This document shows, piece after piece, positions 1 through 12,260 of a stretch of DNA of 64,000 nt. Both the position numbers and the translations under genes were made by a program. The notes below the pieces were generated by a model, which was not told the DNA's origin, searched no databases, and was given only the letters and a program-made list of their open reading frames with translations. This DNA is from Tetradesmus obliquus (lineage: Eukaryota; Chlorophyta; Chlorophyceae; Sphaeropleales; Scenedesmaceae), in contig CP126206.1 in assembly GCA_030272155.1 (NCBI GenBank), positions 1,302,001-1,366,000 on the forward strand, in the 5' to 3' direction. Each line of letters begins with the position of its first letter. The stretch's first letter is position 1.

Positions 1-26
1 CTGCTCCCTCAGGTGCGAAACATGTG

Positions 27-378
27 ATGCGCATGCGGGCCATGCAGCCCGCCATGTGCAGCTCATTGCTTTCTGCACGCGCAATTCATGGACATTTAGG
101 GTGCTGAACGTTACTTCGTAGCAAGACCAGCGTTCTCCGGAGCAGCGCCCGGCACCTGTTTCACTGCTTGCTACGGCGCTGCTCCCTTGCCGACTGGCCA
201 TGCAACAGTTTCCATATGTTCGATTCAACAATATGGCGTGGGCGTTTCAGCGTATAAGCTGACTGCTGTGTGGTGCTGCCTCCTGCTCCTGCAGTTGTGG
301 CTGCAGTGGTGCCCCAGCAGCAGCTCTCCGCAGCAGCACGCAGGGCAAGCCTTGCCTGCAGGGTGGCAGCAGCTGAAG
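27..378 (+). other. Candidate 5' exon(s) and transit peptide of typA
   Basis: An open frame from about 260 to 378 ends at a GT donor (379) in phase 1, which matches the acceptor at 753 of the first certain typA exon. In that frame the end reads RRASLACRVAAAE, which looks like a chloroplast transit-peptide cleavage region. The frame has no ATG, so the start must lie in an earlier exon. One candidate starts at 27 (in-frame ATGs at 27, 33, 42 and 54; MRMRAMQPAMCSSLLSARA) and runs to a possible donor near 99. How these two pieces join is not resolved. Inference from phase and composition only. Confidence 0.35.
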
Positions 379-753
379 GTCAGTAACGGTTTTGCAGCAG
401 CAGTAGCTAGGGTACAACGCCGGAAGTGCCGCAACCAGCAGTCCTGCAAGCAGGAAACCCTGGTGCAGCAGGCACAGCGCTTAGTCGCCGACATGTCAAG
501 CTGGCAACTGTGTTTGCTGGCCAAAGCAGCTGCTTGCAACCACAAAACATAACAAGCGCATCATCCTTTGTAGCTTACTTAAAAGGCATGTTGCTGTGGT
601 GATGTGCATGGGCACCCGTTTTTTTGTTCGACTTTGCTTTCACACAAACCAACAAACCACTACTTTCTGCCAGCAGAAGCACTAGTTTAAAGGACTGTGC
701 TGACAAGCATCTTTGGATGAAGCTCTGTTACTTGGTGCTGCCTTTCCTTGCAG

Positions 754-1567
754 CCCCCGCCGCCGCCGGCGCTGACAGCAGCAGCAGCAGCGCCAGCAAT
801 GTGCGTGGTGACATCCGCAACATTGCCATCATTGCCCACGTCGACCACGGCAAGACCACCCTGGTGAGTCACCAAACAATCGACAAACAAAGCGAACATC
901 ACAGTCATAGTGCATTTGATCGGCAACAGCAGCAGCAGCAGCAGCAGCGGCAGCAGCTAGCGCAATGGCACCGGCACAGCGCACATGCGTCCTTGCATGA
1001 CCTCTCCGCATTGCAGCATTGTTTGCACTTTCTCCTTCCCTTGAGTAAGCTGCTTGGTGTCTGGCATGTTATGCTGTAGGTGGACTCCATGCTCAAGCAG
1101 AGCAAGGTGTTCCGCGCCAACCAGGACATGGCTGAGCGCGTGATGGACAGCAACGCACTCGAGAGGGAGCGCGGCATCACCATCCTGGCCAAGAACACCG
1201 CCATCAGGTGTGTTATATGGGTGTTAATGACACATATAACACATGTATGTAACATGTGTGATATTAGCGATGGACAGCAACGTGCTGGAGCGCGAGCGCG
1301 GCATCACCATTCTGGCCAACAACTCCGCCATCAGGTGCGTGTTACTTGTTATGTCATGTGACACTTCTCAGATCTTGGTGTAACAACGGGACATGATCAT
1401 GAACAGCAACTCCCTAGAGCGAGCGTGATGGCTGTTATGCCTAACAGATTGATGCCTGTCTTGTGGCGACTGCTGCCATGGCCTCTGGGGGTGGGCGGTC
1501 CCCCATGGTTGTTCACAAAGCAGCGCCATGTCTCGTGTGTGGCCAGTCATGGCGTACGTTGTGAACG

Positions 1568-1621
<54 letters not shown>

Positions 1622-3343
1622 AGGTTCAAGGGTGTGAAGATCAACGTCATTGACACCCCTGGTCACGCTGATTTCGGAGGAGAGGTGGAGCGCGTGCTCA
1701 ACATGTGCGACGGTGAGTGAGGGCAGCAGGGTTTTACAGCACAAGAGCTGTGGGGTTTTGCGGCAGCCATGCGAATGCTCTAGGCAAGGTGGAGCGTGTG
1801 CTTTACATGTGTGATGGTGAGTGAGGGCAGTGTCAGTGCTCATGAGGGTTGGCAGCAGCGTGTTGCAGGAACGTGGGGGCTTCCCATGCCCAGACACACC
1901 TGAGACCTGTGGGCATCACTCTGGGCATCGAGCTCAAGTAAATTTTAATTTACAAGTTGCATTTGCATTTGCAGGCGAGCTGCTGCTGTTTGACAGCGTC
2001 GAGAGGGCCCCATGCCCCAACGACACCACTGTGACAGTGTCGAGAATTTTCAGCCATCCTGAACTAGCACATTGCTCAGTGCATGTTGTTCCTTTTGCCC
2101 CTGCAGGCGTGCTGCTGCTGGTGGACAGCGTGGAGGGCCCCATGCCCCAGACGCGCTTCGTGACCAAGAAGGCCCTGGCACTCAACAAGAAGGTGGGTGT
2201 TACATAACATGTTATAAATTGCAATGTAACAAGGCATCGCCCCCCCTCAGTGGTGCTGGTATGCTTCCATCCTGCTGTGCGCCGCCGTGGGCAGACAGCA
2301 GCTGTATGTCTTGCCTCCGTTGCCAGTCTGCTTGTTAGTCACTGCTTGTTAGTAACTGCTTGTTCGTAACTGCTTGTTCGTAACCTACCCGCCTGTTTGT
2401 GCTGCAGGTGGTGGTGGTTGTCAACAAGATCGACAAGCCTGCAGCCCGCCCCGAGTGGGTGGTGGACTCCACCTTTGAGCTGTTCATGGACCTGGGGGCA
2501 ACAGATGAGCAGTGCGACTTCCCGGTGGTGTATGCCAGCGGAGTGAACGGCATCGCAGGCATGAGCCCTGACACCATGTCTGAGACGCTGGAGCCGCTCT
2601 TTGACACTGTGGTCCGCGAGGTGAGTGTGAAGAAGAGGCAGCGGTTTGACGTGTAGAGGCTTTTTTGCTGCGGTCTCGAGGTGTCTGTATGTTCGCTTGA
2701 TATCTGATGTTGCAAGGTCTTTTCTGTGGCCTCTGGTGTTCCTGTGTGTCCTTGTGTTTTTGGGTGTAATCTGGTGTTTGTTGGCTGTTCCTGGTGCTTT
2801 GGGGTTTTTTTTTCGGTGTACTTAAGTGTCTCCTTGTGTCCTAGGGTATTGGGGTTTTGCTAATGGGTCTTTGAGCCGTTCATGGAATTGGGGGCTACGG
2901 ACGGGGCAACAGATGAGCAGTGCGACTTCCCGGTGGTGTATGCCAGCGGTATCGCGGGCATGAGCCCTGACACCATGTCTGAGACACTGTCGTCCGCGAG
3001 GTGGGTTTAGTGTGTAGGGTTTAGGGTTTAAGCAGCAGCGTAAAAAGGGTCTATGATTTTGGAAGTTTGTGGTTTGGGGAGTTTGGGGCGTGGACAGCAT
3101 TGCAGGCATGAGCCCTGACACCATGTCTGAGACGCTGGAGCCGCTGTTTGACACCGTTGTGCGCGAGGTGGGTTTAGGGTTTGTGGTTCTGGATTAGATC
3201 AGCGGAGCAGAGCAGGGTTGAGGATGTTTGGGGCTTTGTTTGCCATTCAATGGTTCACCTGCTGCACAGTTCAACACACCCACTGCTGCTGCTGCTGCCG
3301 CTGCTGCTGCCATTGGTTACGAGCACATGGGTCCGCACCTGAC

Positions 3344-3376
<33 letters not shown>

Positions 3377-6300
3377 ATCCTCACCTTGGCCCGGGTCCAG
3401 GCTGCTGAAGCCACACGAAATGCTCTGATTATGCTGAGCACAAGGGCTACAAATTTGACTTGCTGCTGCTGCTGCCGCTGCCTCTGATATCTGCAGGTTG
3501 CTTCCTTTGCTGTGGCATTCGAGCAGCTGCTGCAGATGCTGGTGACCGACATCGATTACGATGAGCACAAGGGCCGCACATCTGACTTGCTGTGCTGCTG
3601 CTGCTGCTTTTGCTGCTGCTATTTTTCCATTCAGGTTGCTCCTCCCGCTGTTGCATTTGAGCAGCCGCTGCAGATGCTGGTGACCAACATCGATTACGAT
3701 GAGCACAAGGGCCGCATTGCGATTGGTCGTGTGAGTGCGGGCACGGTCAAGAAGGGCATCCCGCTCAGCATCTGCTCCAGCCTGGAGCCCGGCAAGGTGA
3801 GCTGTCGATGTTTCTTGCATGGCTTGAAGAGCATTTCTTTCCAGCAGCGTGAGCAGCAGCAGCAGCAGCAGCAGCAGCATCTGGTGTGGCTTCAGCAGCC
3901 TGGTTTTGTGGCAGCAGCAGCAGCAGAAGCAGCAGCAGCTGCAGTGTTACGATGAGACGACAGCACACGACAACTTCAGCAATGCTATGTTTTTTATGCC
4001 ATGCCATATGTGGCAATTGTTTGTGGCGATTGTTTGCTGTTGCTTGCTTCCAGGTGCGCCCCGGCAAGGTCAACGAGCTCTTTGTTTATGACAAGTTCAG
4101 CCCATGCCCTGTCCACATGATGCTGACGCATGTTGTCTATTGGTTTCAAATGTGCTGCTTTCTTTTTGTAGGTGCGCCCCGGCAAGGTCAACGAGCTGTT
4201 TGTGTACGACAACTTCAGCCGCATTCCTGTTGAGGAGGTGCAGGCAGGCGACATCTGCGCCGTCACAGGCATCCAGGACATTGGGGTGAGTGTGTGCTGT
4301 TGGTTGAGGTTGGGAGAGAGAGAGACCACATATCAATGGTCAAACCCGCGGGTTCAGCATGCAATGCTGCACTGGATGATATGAAACATGCAGTGCTGCA
4401 TACTGCAATGTCAACCCAGCTGTTCAGGAGTCGACTTTGCGGCCTCATGCTGCTTTCTTTCTTTGCAGATCGGCGAGACGCTGTGCAGCAAGGAGTCCCC
4501 TGTGGCGCTGCCCACCATCAAGGTGGAGGAGCCCACCGTGTCCATGACCTTCAAGGTGCGTTATTTTCAGCACGTCTAGATCTGCATGTTCCAATGTTCG
4601 TTGCAACCAGGGGCTTTCAGTCTGCCCACCATTAAGGTTGAGGAGCCCACTGTGTCTATGACCTTCAAGGTGCGGGCTGCCCAGGATTTTTGGGAACGTC
4701 ATGAACAATTAGCAGTCTGCCGGATTTGTGCGTAGCCACGAGGCTGCATACTCTGCGGGCAGCGGCAGCGGCAGTACTGTCACAGGAACTGTGTGATTGG
4801 CACCCCCGCAGGTGAACATTCGATACAACTGAACCGTTTTGTACCTGTGCTGGACACCTGAACCTTGTGTGCTGCTTTGTTTGCTGCTTGTCTGCCTGCA
4901 GGTGAACACCAGCCCCTTTGCCGGCAAGGAGGGCAAGTTCAACACCTCAAAACCTGTTGCTCGTATGCTTGCCCGAACCCTGAACCCTGTGCCTTGTGTG
5001 TTTTTTATGTGATGTTGATGCTGCAGGTGAACACCAGCCCCTTTGCCGGCAAGGAGGGCAAGTTTGTGACCAGCAGGAACCTCAAGGACAGGCTGGACAG
5101 GTGCGGCCTGGGTAGTCTCCGAGAAGTACCAGGTTGCTGAACTGAAACGTTGTGCATCAATTGCTTGCGACAGCATGAGGTGGTGCTGCCTGCAACCTAT
5201 CTCAGAAAGAGGCATGCATCGCAGCCTGGCCATACGGGTGATGCCTGCTGCATTTGCTGCTGCCCTCATGGGCAGCAACCTGAAGTCGTGCTCAAACCCC
5301 AAACCCTAAACCGCATGGTGCTGCTGTCCAAAACCCTTGTTTCAAACCCTGCAGGGAGCTGGAGCGCAACCTGGCCATGAAGGTTGAGCCAGGAGAGACT
5401 GCGGACGCCTTTGTGGTCAGCGACCCTGAAACCGCTTTTAACCGCGGAACCCTAAACCATGTTGCTCACCTGCCCTGAACCTTTCCTTATAGGGAGCTGG
5501 AGCGCAACCTGGCCATGAAAGTGGAGCCGGGAGAGACTGCTGACGCGTTTGTGGTTGGCTGCCCTGACATGTCCTTAAAATGCCAAACTCTAAAACCCGT
5601 CATGATGCTGCCTTGTCACACCTTGAACCCTGCAGGGAGCTGGAGCGCAACCTGGCCATGAAGGTGGAGCCAGGAGAGACTGCTGACGCCTTTGTGGTCA
5701 GCGGGCGCGGCACGCTGCACCTGGGCATCCTCATCGAGTCGATGCGCAGGGAGGGCTACGAGTTTGAGATCGGCCCACCAAAGGTGAGGGGCGGCGGCCT
5801 GCGTGGTGGGCTATGGTGTGCTGCATGTGTCTGTTGCTTGTATGTGGCATCCTCATTGAGTCCATGCGCAGGGAGGGCTACGAGTTTGAGATCCGCCCAC
5901 CAAAGGTGAGGAGTGGTGGGCTGCATGGTGGGCTGTGTGGTGGGCTGCCTTGGTGCTTGGATCAGAATGGCTGGCACATGAATGTTCGGACGATCTGTTT
6001 GCTTGCTGTTTCAGGAGTATGTTTACACCTGCTCATGTTGCTGAGTGTGTGCAATGACGATTGTGATGTGCCGCTGCTGCTGCTGTCAGGTCATCACGCG
6101 CGAGGTTGACGGCCACAAGTGTGAGCCATTTGAGGAGGCCATTGTCGAGGTGCCTGAGCAGTACGTGGGCAGCGTGGTGGAGCTGTTTGCGCAGCGCAAG
6201 GGAGAGATGCAGGACATGCAGCCCAGCATCGAGGTGAGGAGCAAAGCGTGTTTTGTGAAGTGTGTTTCAAGTGCGTTTGCTGAATCATGCACAGCAAGCG

Positions 6301-8352
6301 CTGTGTCCTAGAGAGCGGGGCAGGACATGCAGCCCAGCGTTGAGTGCGGCCTCAAGCGCAAAGCCTTACTGTTGTGTGTAGCATGTAACTCATGCTCAGT
6401 AAGCGCTGTGACATAGGCAGCGCAAGGGGGACATGCAGGGCATGCAGTCGAGCAACACACTCGCATTACAAACGACGTGGCATTGTTGTTGTTGCAGGGC
6501 ACCACCCGCCTGACCTTCAAGATTGCAACCCGTGGCCTGCTGGGCCTGAAGAATGCGCTGCTGACAGCCACACGCGGCCTGGGCCTGCTCAACACCATCT
6601 TCGATAGCTACAGGTGAGCTTGCAGGAAATGCGCCGGCGGCTTGCACGAAGCTTGCAGGAACTCCTGGTATGCTTGCAGGAAGCTGTGAAGCAATGACTG
6701 GTGTGCCACTGCATAGCTGTTGATGTGGCAGCGCAGTGCGTTGTTGGCGGAAGGCAGCCATAGCCTTGCGAGTCACAAGTGTGAGCTCTCTACTTCTTAC
6801 CGCTGCTGGTGCTGCTGCTGCTGCTGCTGCTGTTTGATTTTGCAGGCCTGTGGCTGGCGAGATCAGCATGCGCGAGCAGGGCTCGCTGATTGCGTTTGAG
6901 ACGGGCCAGGTGACCGCCTACGCCATCGAGACAGCGCAGGAACGCGGCCAGCTCTTCTGTAGGCCTGGAGACCAGGTGAGCTGCTGATTATTCAACATAG
7001 ATTTTGCCTGAGAGAAAGGCGAGCATATTCTTTGCGACAGCACAGGAGCGTGGTCAGCTCTTTGTGAAGCCTGGTGACCAGGTGCGCTGCTGTAGTGGGC
7101 TGTGCACGCGACTAGGTTGCATTGAGATTTGCTGTGCGAGCTGGTTCATCTGTCATTCGCTATTTGCATTGTGTTGTTTTTGCTTTTGACAGCTTATTTA
7201 TAGCAGCAACCTCTGTTCGGTTTTGTTTCACTTTCTGCTGCTGTCATATCAGTGACGTCTAACCAACAGGTGGCCAGCTTGCAACTCTGTGTCTCACACT
7301 CCGCTGCGGCACTCACTCCTTCACGTGTTGTCTGCAGTTGAACGAGGGCCAGGTGGTGGGCGTGTACAAGTAGTCGGGCGACCTCAAGCTCACACTTTTG
7401 TGGTGTTGGCATGTCACACTTTATGCAGGTGTACGAGGGCCAGGTGGTGGGCGTGTACAACAAGTCGGGCGACCTCAAGCTCAACGTGTGCAAGGCCAAG
7501 GCGCTGACCAACATGCGCGCCAGCCAGAGCGAGAAGAAGGTGCGTCATTTGATGTGTTATGCTGCATGTTATGTAACATGTTATGCTTGTAATAACAATC
7601 GATGCTTGATGGAAACGTGTGCAAGGCCAAGGCGCTGACCAACATGCGCCAGCCAGAGCGAGAAGAAGGTGCGTCACTCGTTGTGTTATGCTGCATTTTA
7701 TGTAACATGTTGAGTATCTTGTTGATGGTGGGTGCTCGCTTTTTTACTGGTGCAAGGCCACAGCGCTGACCAACATTTGTGACAGCTAGAGTCTAACCAG
7801 GTCATGCGTTCGCTGCTGCACCATTGCTTGTTTATAACAGGTTGCGCTGGATGAGGCGCGCATCATGGGCCTGGATGACGCACTGGAGTACATCACAGAC
7901 GATGAGCCATCAGCACTCAATCTTGCTGCTGCTGCTGCTTGCAGGTTGCGCTGGATGAGGCGCGCATCATGGGCCTGGATGACGCTCTTGAGTATATCAC
8001 AGACGATGAGCAGGTGGAACTAACCATGTTGATCCTGCTGCTGCTTTTTCAAAAATTTTGTTTGTTTGCAGGTGGCGCTGGATGAGGCGCGCATTATGGG
8101 CCTGGATGACGCACTCGAGTACATCACTGGCGATGAGCAGGTGGAGGTGACACCTAACCATGCTGCTGCTGCCGCTGCTGCTGCTGCTGCTGCTGCTGTC
8201 TCTAGGTTGCGCTGGATGAGGCGCGCATCATGGGCTTGGATGACGCGCTGGAGTACATCACAGACGATGAGCAGGTGGAGGTGACACCCCTGTCCATCCG
8301 CATCCGCAAGGACCCCAACGCCAAGCCCAGCCGCGGCGGCAGCCGCCGGTAA
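754..8352 (+). CDS. typA: Translational GTPase TypA/BipA, probably chloroplast (5' end incomplete)
   Basis: Ribosome-associated GTPase of the EF-G/TypA family, linked in plants to chloroplast translation and stress. Exons that close in phase: 754-863, 1080-1207, 1624-1712, 2107-2192, 2408-2620, 3635-3796, 4172-4285, 4469-4555, 5027-5100, 5636-5783, 6090-6233, 6498-6613, 6846-6975, 7429-7539, 8206-8352 (TAA). G1 is [10 protein letters not shown], the switch I region has RERGITI, G3 is [12 protein letters not shown]4 is NKIDKP. The EF-Tu domain 2 region (IGRVSAGTV), EF-G C-like region ([19 protein letters not shown]) and TypA-specific C-terminal part ([18 protein letters not shown]) follow in order, ending in a basic tail PSRGGSRR. 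Nearly every intron carries a decayed copy of an adjacent exon edge. The chloroplast location is inferred from the 5' leader and plant-like sequence; family assignment is secure. Confidence 0.95.
1268..1430 (+). repeat. Two decayed donor-side copies of typA exon 1080-1207
   Basis: After the real exon end (1207), 1268-1336 repeats its last about 68 bases ([22 protein letters not shown]) followed by another GT donor (GTGCGT). A shorter remnant (ATGAACAGCAACTCCCTAGA) lies near 1399-1420. Both are in the intron before exon 1624. Confidence 0.85.
1570..1620 (+). repeat. (CTG)17 tract at a 3' splice site
   Basis: Seventeen CTG units run directly into the CAG acceptor at 1621-1623, so the repeat takes the position of the polypyrimidine tract for the exon starting at 1624. 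Confidence 0.95.
2870..3168 (+). repeat. Two decayed donor-side copies of typA exon 2408-2620
   Basis: 2870-3000 repeats parts of the exon encoding [20 protein letters not shown] and the [10 protein letters not shown] segment, with internal deletions. 3085-3168 repeats the last about 75 bases ([21 protein letters not shown]) with a GT donor. The intron also has short GGGTTTAGGGTTT stretches near 3017 and 3173. Confidence 0.85.
5356..5577 (+). repeat. Two acceptor-side copies of typA exon 5636-5783
   Basis: Copies at about 5356-5422 and 5494-5555 repeat the first about 65 bases of the exon ([21 protein letters not shown]), each preceded by an AG, upstream of the functional acceptor at 5635. 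Confidence 0.85.
7841..8146 (+). repeat. Three acceptor-side copies of the terminal typA exon start
   Basis: Copies at about 7841-7910, 7945-8015 and 8072-8146 repeat the exon encoding [19 protein letters not shown], each preceded by its own AG; only the fourth copy (from 8206) continues to the stop codon. The copy at 8072 keeps a longer segment (to DEQVEVTP). Confidence 0.9.
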
Positions 8353-9216
8353 ACGCGGTCAAACATCCGGTCAAAATCCGGTCAAACATCTGGTCAAACA
8401 TTTGGTCAAACATGGTGTGAGCTGTGTCGATCTCTGATTGAAAGGGTTTGACTAAGGTTTGACCGGGGTTTGGCTGGCTATAGCTAGCTAGCTGGCGTGT
8501 GTCTGATGCAGAGGGTGAATGAGTGCAGCAAAGGCCATTGCTTATGCTGTGTGTCATGCAGCGGTGGAGCGTCGCTTGATGCTGCTGCTTGTGTATTGCT
8601 TGTTGTGCATCTGCATTGGCTCAGCCCATGCGTGCGCTTCCTAGGGCGCAAATTTATGCGGGATGTGCTGCTGCTGCCTGGGTGTCCTTCTTTTCTTGGT
8701 TGTTGATGCGAGGGTGGTTTTGGGTGTAGGGCAGGTTGAGCTGTTTGCTTACCAGAACTCAAGCTGGAGGGTGTGTCTGAGTGTGGTCTGTCGCTGCTGC
8801 TGTCTTAGCAGCAGTGTTGCTGATTTGGCAGCACATGAAATCGAGCTTGCAGGAAGATGTTGACTGTCAGGAGCGGGATTCATGCGCTCCTGCAGCAGTG
8901 TCACTGACACAGCGTGCTATTGCAAGCGTGTTCAGGAGTGTGCATCATGCGCGCACAGCGTTTGCAGGCTCTAACGAGACAGGCTGGCATTTGCAGCGGC
9001 GACGCTGTTGACTTCTGTGGAGCTCAACAGGAGCATGTCACGGCCTTCTAAAACAGGGGTAGGAGCCTTCCACCAGATGAATCCTTCCTCCTAACAGCTC
9101 AAAGCTATTATCATCGTGATGAAAAGCGTGCTCATGCTCCAGCTGCCTCTTCGTCTGCATAGCGCCCTCTGCAGACTGCAGTGCTGGTTATGGTGCAAGT
9201 GACTGTGCACAAATAG
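8353..9216. other. Intergenic region with no recognised gene
   Basis: Follows the typA stop. It begins with short GGTCAAACATC-like repeats (about 8358-8415). No ORF here shows homology I recognise or splice-phase continuity. Confidence 0.6.
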
Positions 9217-9312
9217 GAGGAGCAGCAGCACCAGAATATCTGAAGTTGAAGTAGCCATGATGGCCTGGGGGGCCCTTCTCGCTATGTGAGTACGCATTAT
9301 GCTGCATTGTGC
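9217..9312 (+). repeat. Direct repeat copy 1 flanking the ligand-binding gene
   Basis: About 100 bp matches 15302-15408 closely (shared TCTGAAGTTGAAG, AGCCATGATGGCCTGGGG and CTATGTGAGTA), in the same orientation. The two copies bracket the gene at 9781-14625. Confidence 0.8.
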
Positions 9313-9541
9313 TTGTAACGTTTGCCTGCATGCACGTTATAACTCTTTATACATTTGCAGTGCTGCAGTGTTGCACGTGCCACGGGGCCTGCGCTACGCA
9401 GCACGTGGCAAAGCAGGGCCGGCCAGTCAAGATGCTTGCACATATCAGCTGTCAAGATTGGCGGAGCACTGGACCTGTCGCTGCGGCATAGGCACAGCAG
9501 CAGACAGGCCTCAGGAACGAGTGACACGGGGTGTTACTTGA
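9257..9541 (+). CDS. Possible small two-exon ORF, unidentified
   Basis: ATG at 9257 opens MMAWGALLA and meets a GTGAGT donor after 9285 (phase 2). An AG at 9359-9360 opens a phase-matched ORF to a stop at 9539-9541, giving about 69 residues. The first exon lies in the direct repeat whose second copy (about 15340) is frameshifted. No homology recognised; it could be chance. Confidence 0.2.
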
Positions 9542-9780
9542 CCACGACTAGTGCTGGCCGCTGCAGGCTCTACAGACTCAGCGTACGCTTTTTATTTCTT
9601 GTCTGACGTTTTGCAGATCTCTACGCCGTGTGCTGGCAGCCGTCAACTAATCCTGCCTGTCACTCTCACTTCCCGACCTGAAGTACCGCCCAATATCTCC
9701 GAATGCCCAAACAGCCACTGTTGAAAATTTTTATACGCAAAACCAAATGTACTGGTGGTCGCGGTGCCTGAACGGTTGAT

Positions 9781-10196
9781 ATGTCTGCTTGGGCTGATAC
9801 AAGACCTGCTGCTCACTGTTGCAGCATGTGGCGAAGCCGTGCCCGGGCGTACGTCGTAGTTCTGCTGTTACTAGGAGAGGCAACTAGCAAAGTATCTGCG
9901 GCAGCGGACACAGCAGGATGGGGTGAGACGCTTGGTGTGCAGAGATGCATGCAACACACCTGCTGCAGCAGCTGCAGCAGCTGTAGCAGCGCCTGCACCT
10001 GACAGCCTTGTGTGGAAACTCCTCTGTGTGTGCGAAACCATATGCATGATAGCAGCAATATGGCAGCTTAGTACAAGCCTGAGCATAGTGCATGACTTCA
10101 ATGCTGGCCCGCGCCTGGTGGTGCGTCTCACAAACAACACCAGCCTGGCAGGGCCACCTTGGAAGCCGCAGGGAGAGGCCAGGCGGGCAGGAGATC

Positions 10197-10251
<55 letters not shown>

Positions 10252-11213
10252 GCAGCAGCATTTCATGCTCACCCACAAATCAACAGCGCTGTGTTTGCTG
10301 CTGTCAGGGCAGATCTGGGTACACGTGTCAGCTATGCCACTCTGCAAACCACGCTTGCCTTGCTGCTGCTGCTGCTGCTGCTGTTGCTGCTGCTGTTTAA
10401 TCTTCTTCTTGCTGCTGCTCTGCTGAACAGGCATCTTCAGTCAACCAGCCAGCAGCAGCAGCAGCAGCGCTGGCAGCAGCACCGTCACAACCACCACCAC
10501 CACAAAGACTGTCGCCCGCACCACCCGCATCTACCCCATTCACGCAGCACTAGTCATTCCAGCAGCCTCCCTGCCAGTGACAATATCAGCAGCAGATGCA
10601 GCAGCACCTGCTCCCACAGCATCAGTAGATGCTGAGTCTAATATGCCAGTCAGCTATGGTGAAAAGCTGCCAGGTCAGCAGCAGCCCAAGAAGACATATG
10701 ACCTGCCGCCGCTGCCAACCCCTGAGCCGAATCCATCAGACGCTAGCTACGCCCTGCCAGCGGTGCAGCAGCAGCAGCAGCAGCAGCAGCCTGGCTCTGC
10801 CTCCTCGGCTGCCGCACCCGCGAACAGCAGCCGGTCAGCCACGACGCTGTCTGTTGTAACCGTTACAACCTCGCAGCCTGTGACAGTGAAGATCTCTCCT
10901 GCTAAGACGCCTGGCATGGCCCCGCTGACTGAAGTGAATGTGGCAGGGCAGCCGCCAAGGGTGGTCAGCGGTGGTCCATCAGGCAGCCACACTGGTGCAG
11001 CAGGTGCGTAGCTGCAAGACTGAAGCTGCTTAGGATTGTACTTGGTGTGTGGTGTCTAGTGCCTCAGGTATCCAGCATAGTGTCGTGCCAATGGTTGCTT
11101 CCTTGAGCTGCTGCTATGACAGGCCAAGCTTATTGAGCTGCATTCTGTCTGTTATAGGAAGCCTGGCATGGCCCCGCTGACTGAGGTGACCAACAATCAC
11201 TGATACTGCTGCT

Positions 11214-11278
<65 letters not shown>

Positions 11279-11395
11279 AAGTTAATGTGGCTGGGCAGCC
11301 ACCAAGTGTGGTCAATGGAGGTGCAGCAGCACCCAGTCAAACTAGCACAGCAGGTGCACAGGGCACCAGCAGCATTGCCAGCGGCAGTAACAGCA

Positions 11396-11436
<41 letters not shown>

Positions 11437-12222
11437 GGCGGCCTTGGGCCTGTCATCATCCTCTCCTCCCCTGCTGCTGCACCCCCTGGCACCCCCACCC
11501 CCAGCAGCACCACCTCCAACAACACTTCCGCCAGCAGCAGCAGCAGCAGCATTAACAACCCCAGCAGCTCCACTAACACCTCCAGCAGCGCTCAGTCTTG
11601 GCTATTCACGCAGCCAGGTGCCACACGCACTATCAAAATTGGCTGTGCATTGCCCTTTGAGGGTAGCCAAGCCCTACTAGGCCAAGCTGTGCTAGTGGGG
11701 CTCAAAATGGCAGTGACGGATTTTGCTCCCAAAGCCCTGCCTGGAGTGAATGTGAACCTGACATGTGTGGACAGCAGGTGCAAGGACATTCCGGCTTTCA
11801 ATGCGATGAATCGGCTGGCGGATGAGCAAGCAGGTAGGAAGGGGCAGAAGAAGAGGTGCTGTTGCTGTTATCTTGCTGCTGCTGCTGATTCGGCGGCTGA
11901 CACTACAGTGTTTGGTGGGCGAGCGAGCAAGAACCAACCCAACATGGTTTCAGCGCTTCACACGCACCAAGTGCGGAGAAGTGGCAAGGCAGCAGTATGT
12001 GGCAGAGCCAGCCATACAGTACAGCATGCCCTCTATTGCGCAGCCACGCTGCATGCAAATATCCCATCATCCATGTTGCTGCTGCTGCCGCCGATGCTTC
12101 GGCTGTTGCTGCTATTGCAATCGCTGCAGTTGGAGTGATCGTGAGGTGTGCTCCAGTCTGTTGCTGCTGCCGGCGTGGCCACAGAGCGCCAGGTGCACAG
12201 ACACTTCACACACCGTCTGTGG

Positions 12223-12260
<38 letters not shown>

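Noticed and set aside
7338-7395. Alternative typA exon encoding EGQVVGVYK
   Set aside because: Contains an in-frame TAG; it is a decayed acceptor-side copy of exon 7429-7539.
10160-10435. Long ORFs rich in poly-Cys, poly-Leu, poly-Gln, poly-Ala or poly-Ser
   Set aside because: These are translations of CTG/CAG tracts in frames other than the gene's; here the stretch lies in an intron. The same holds for many such ORFs across the window.
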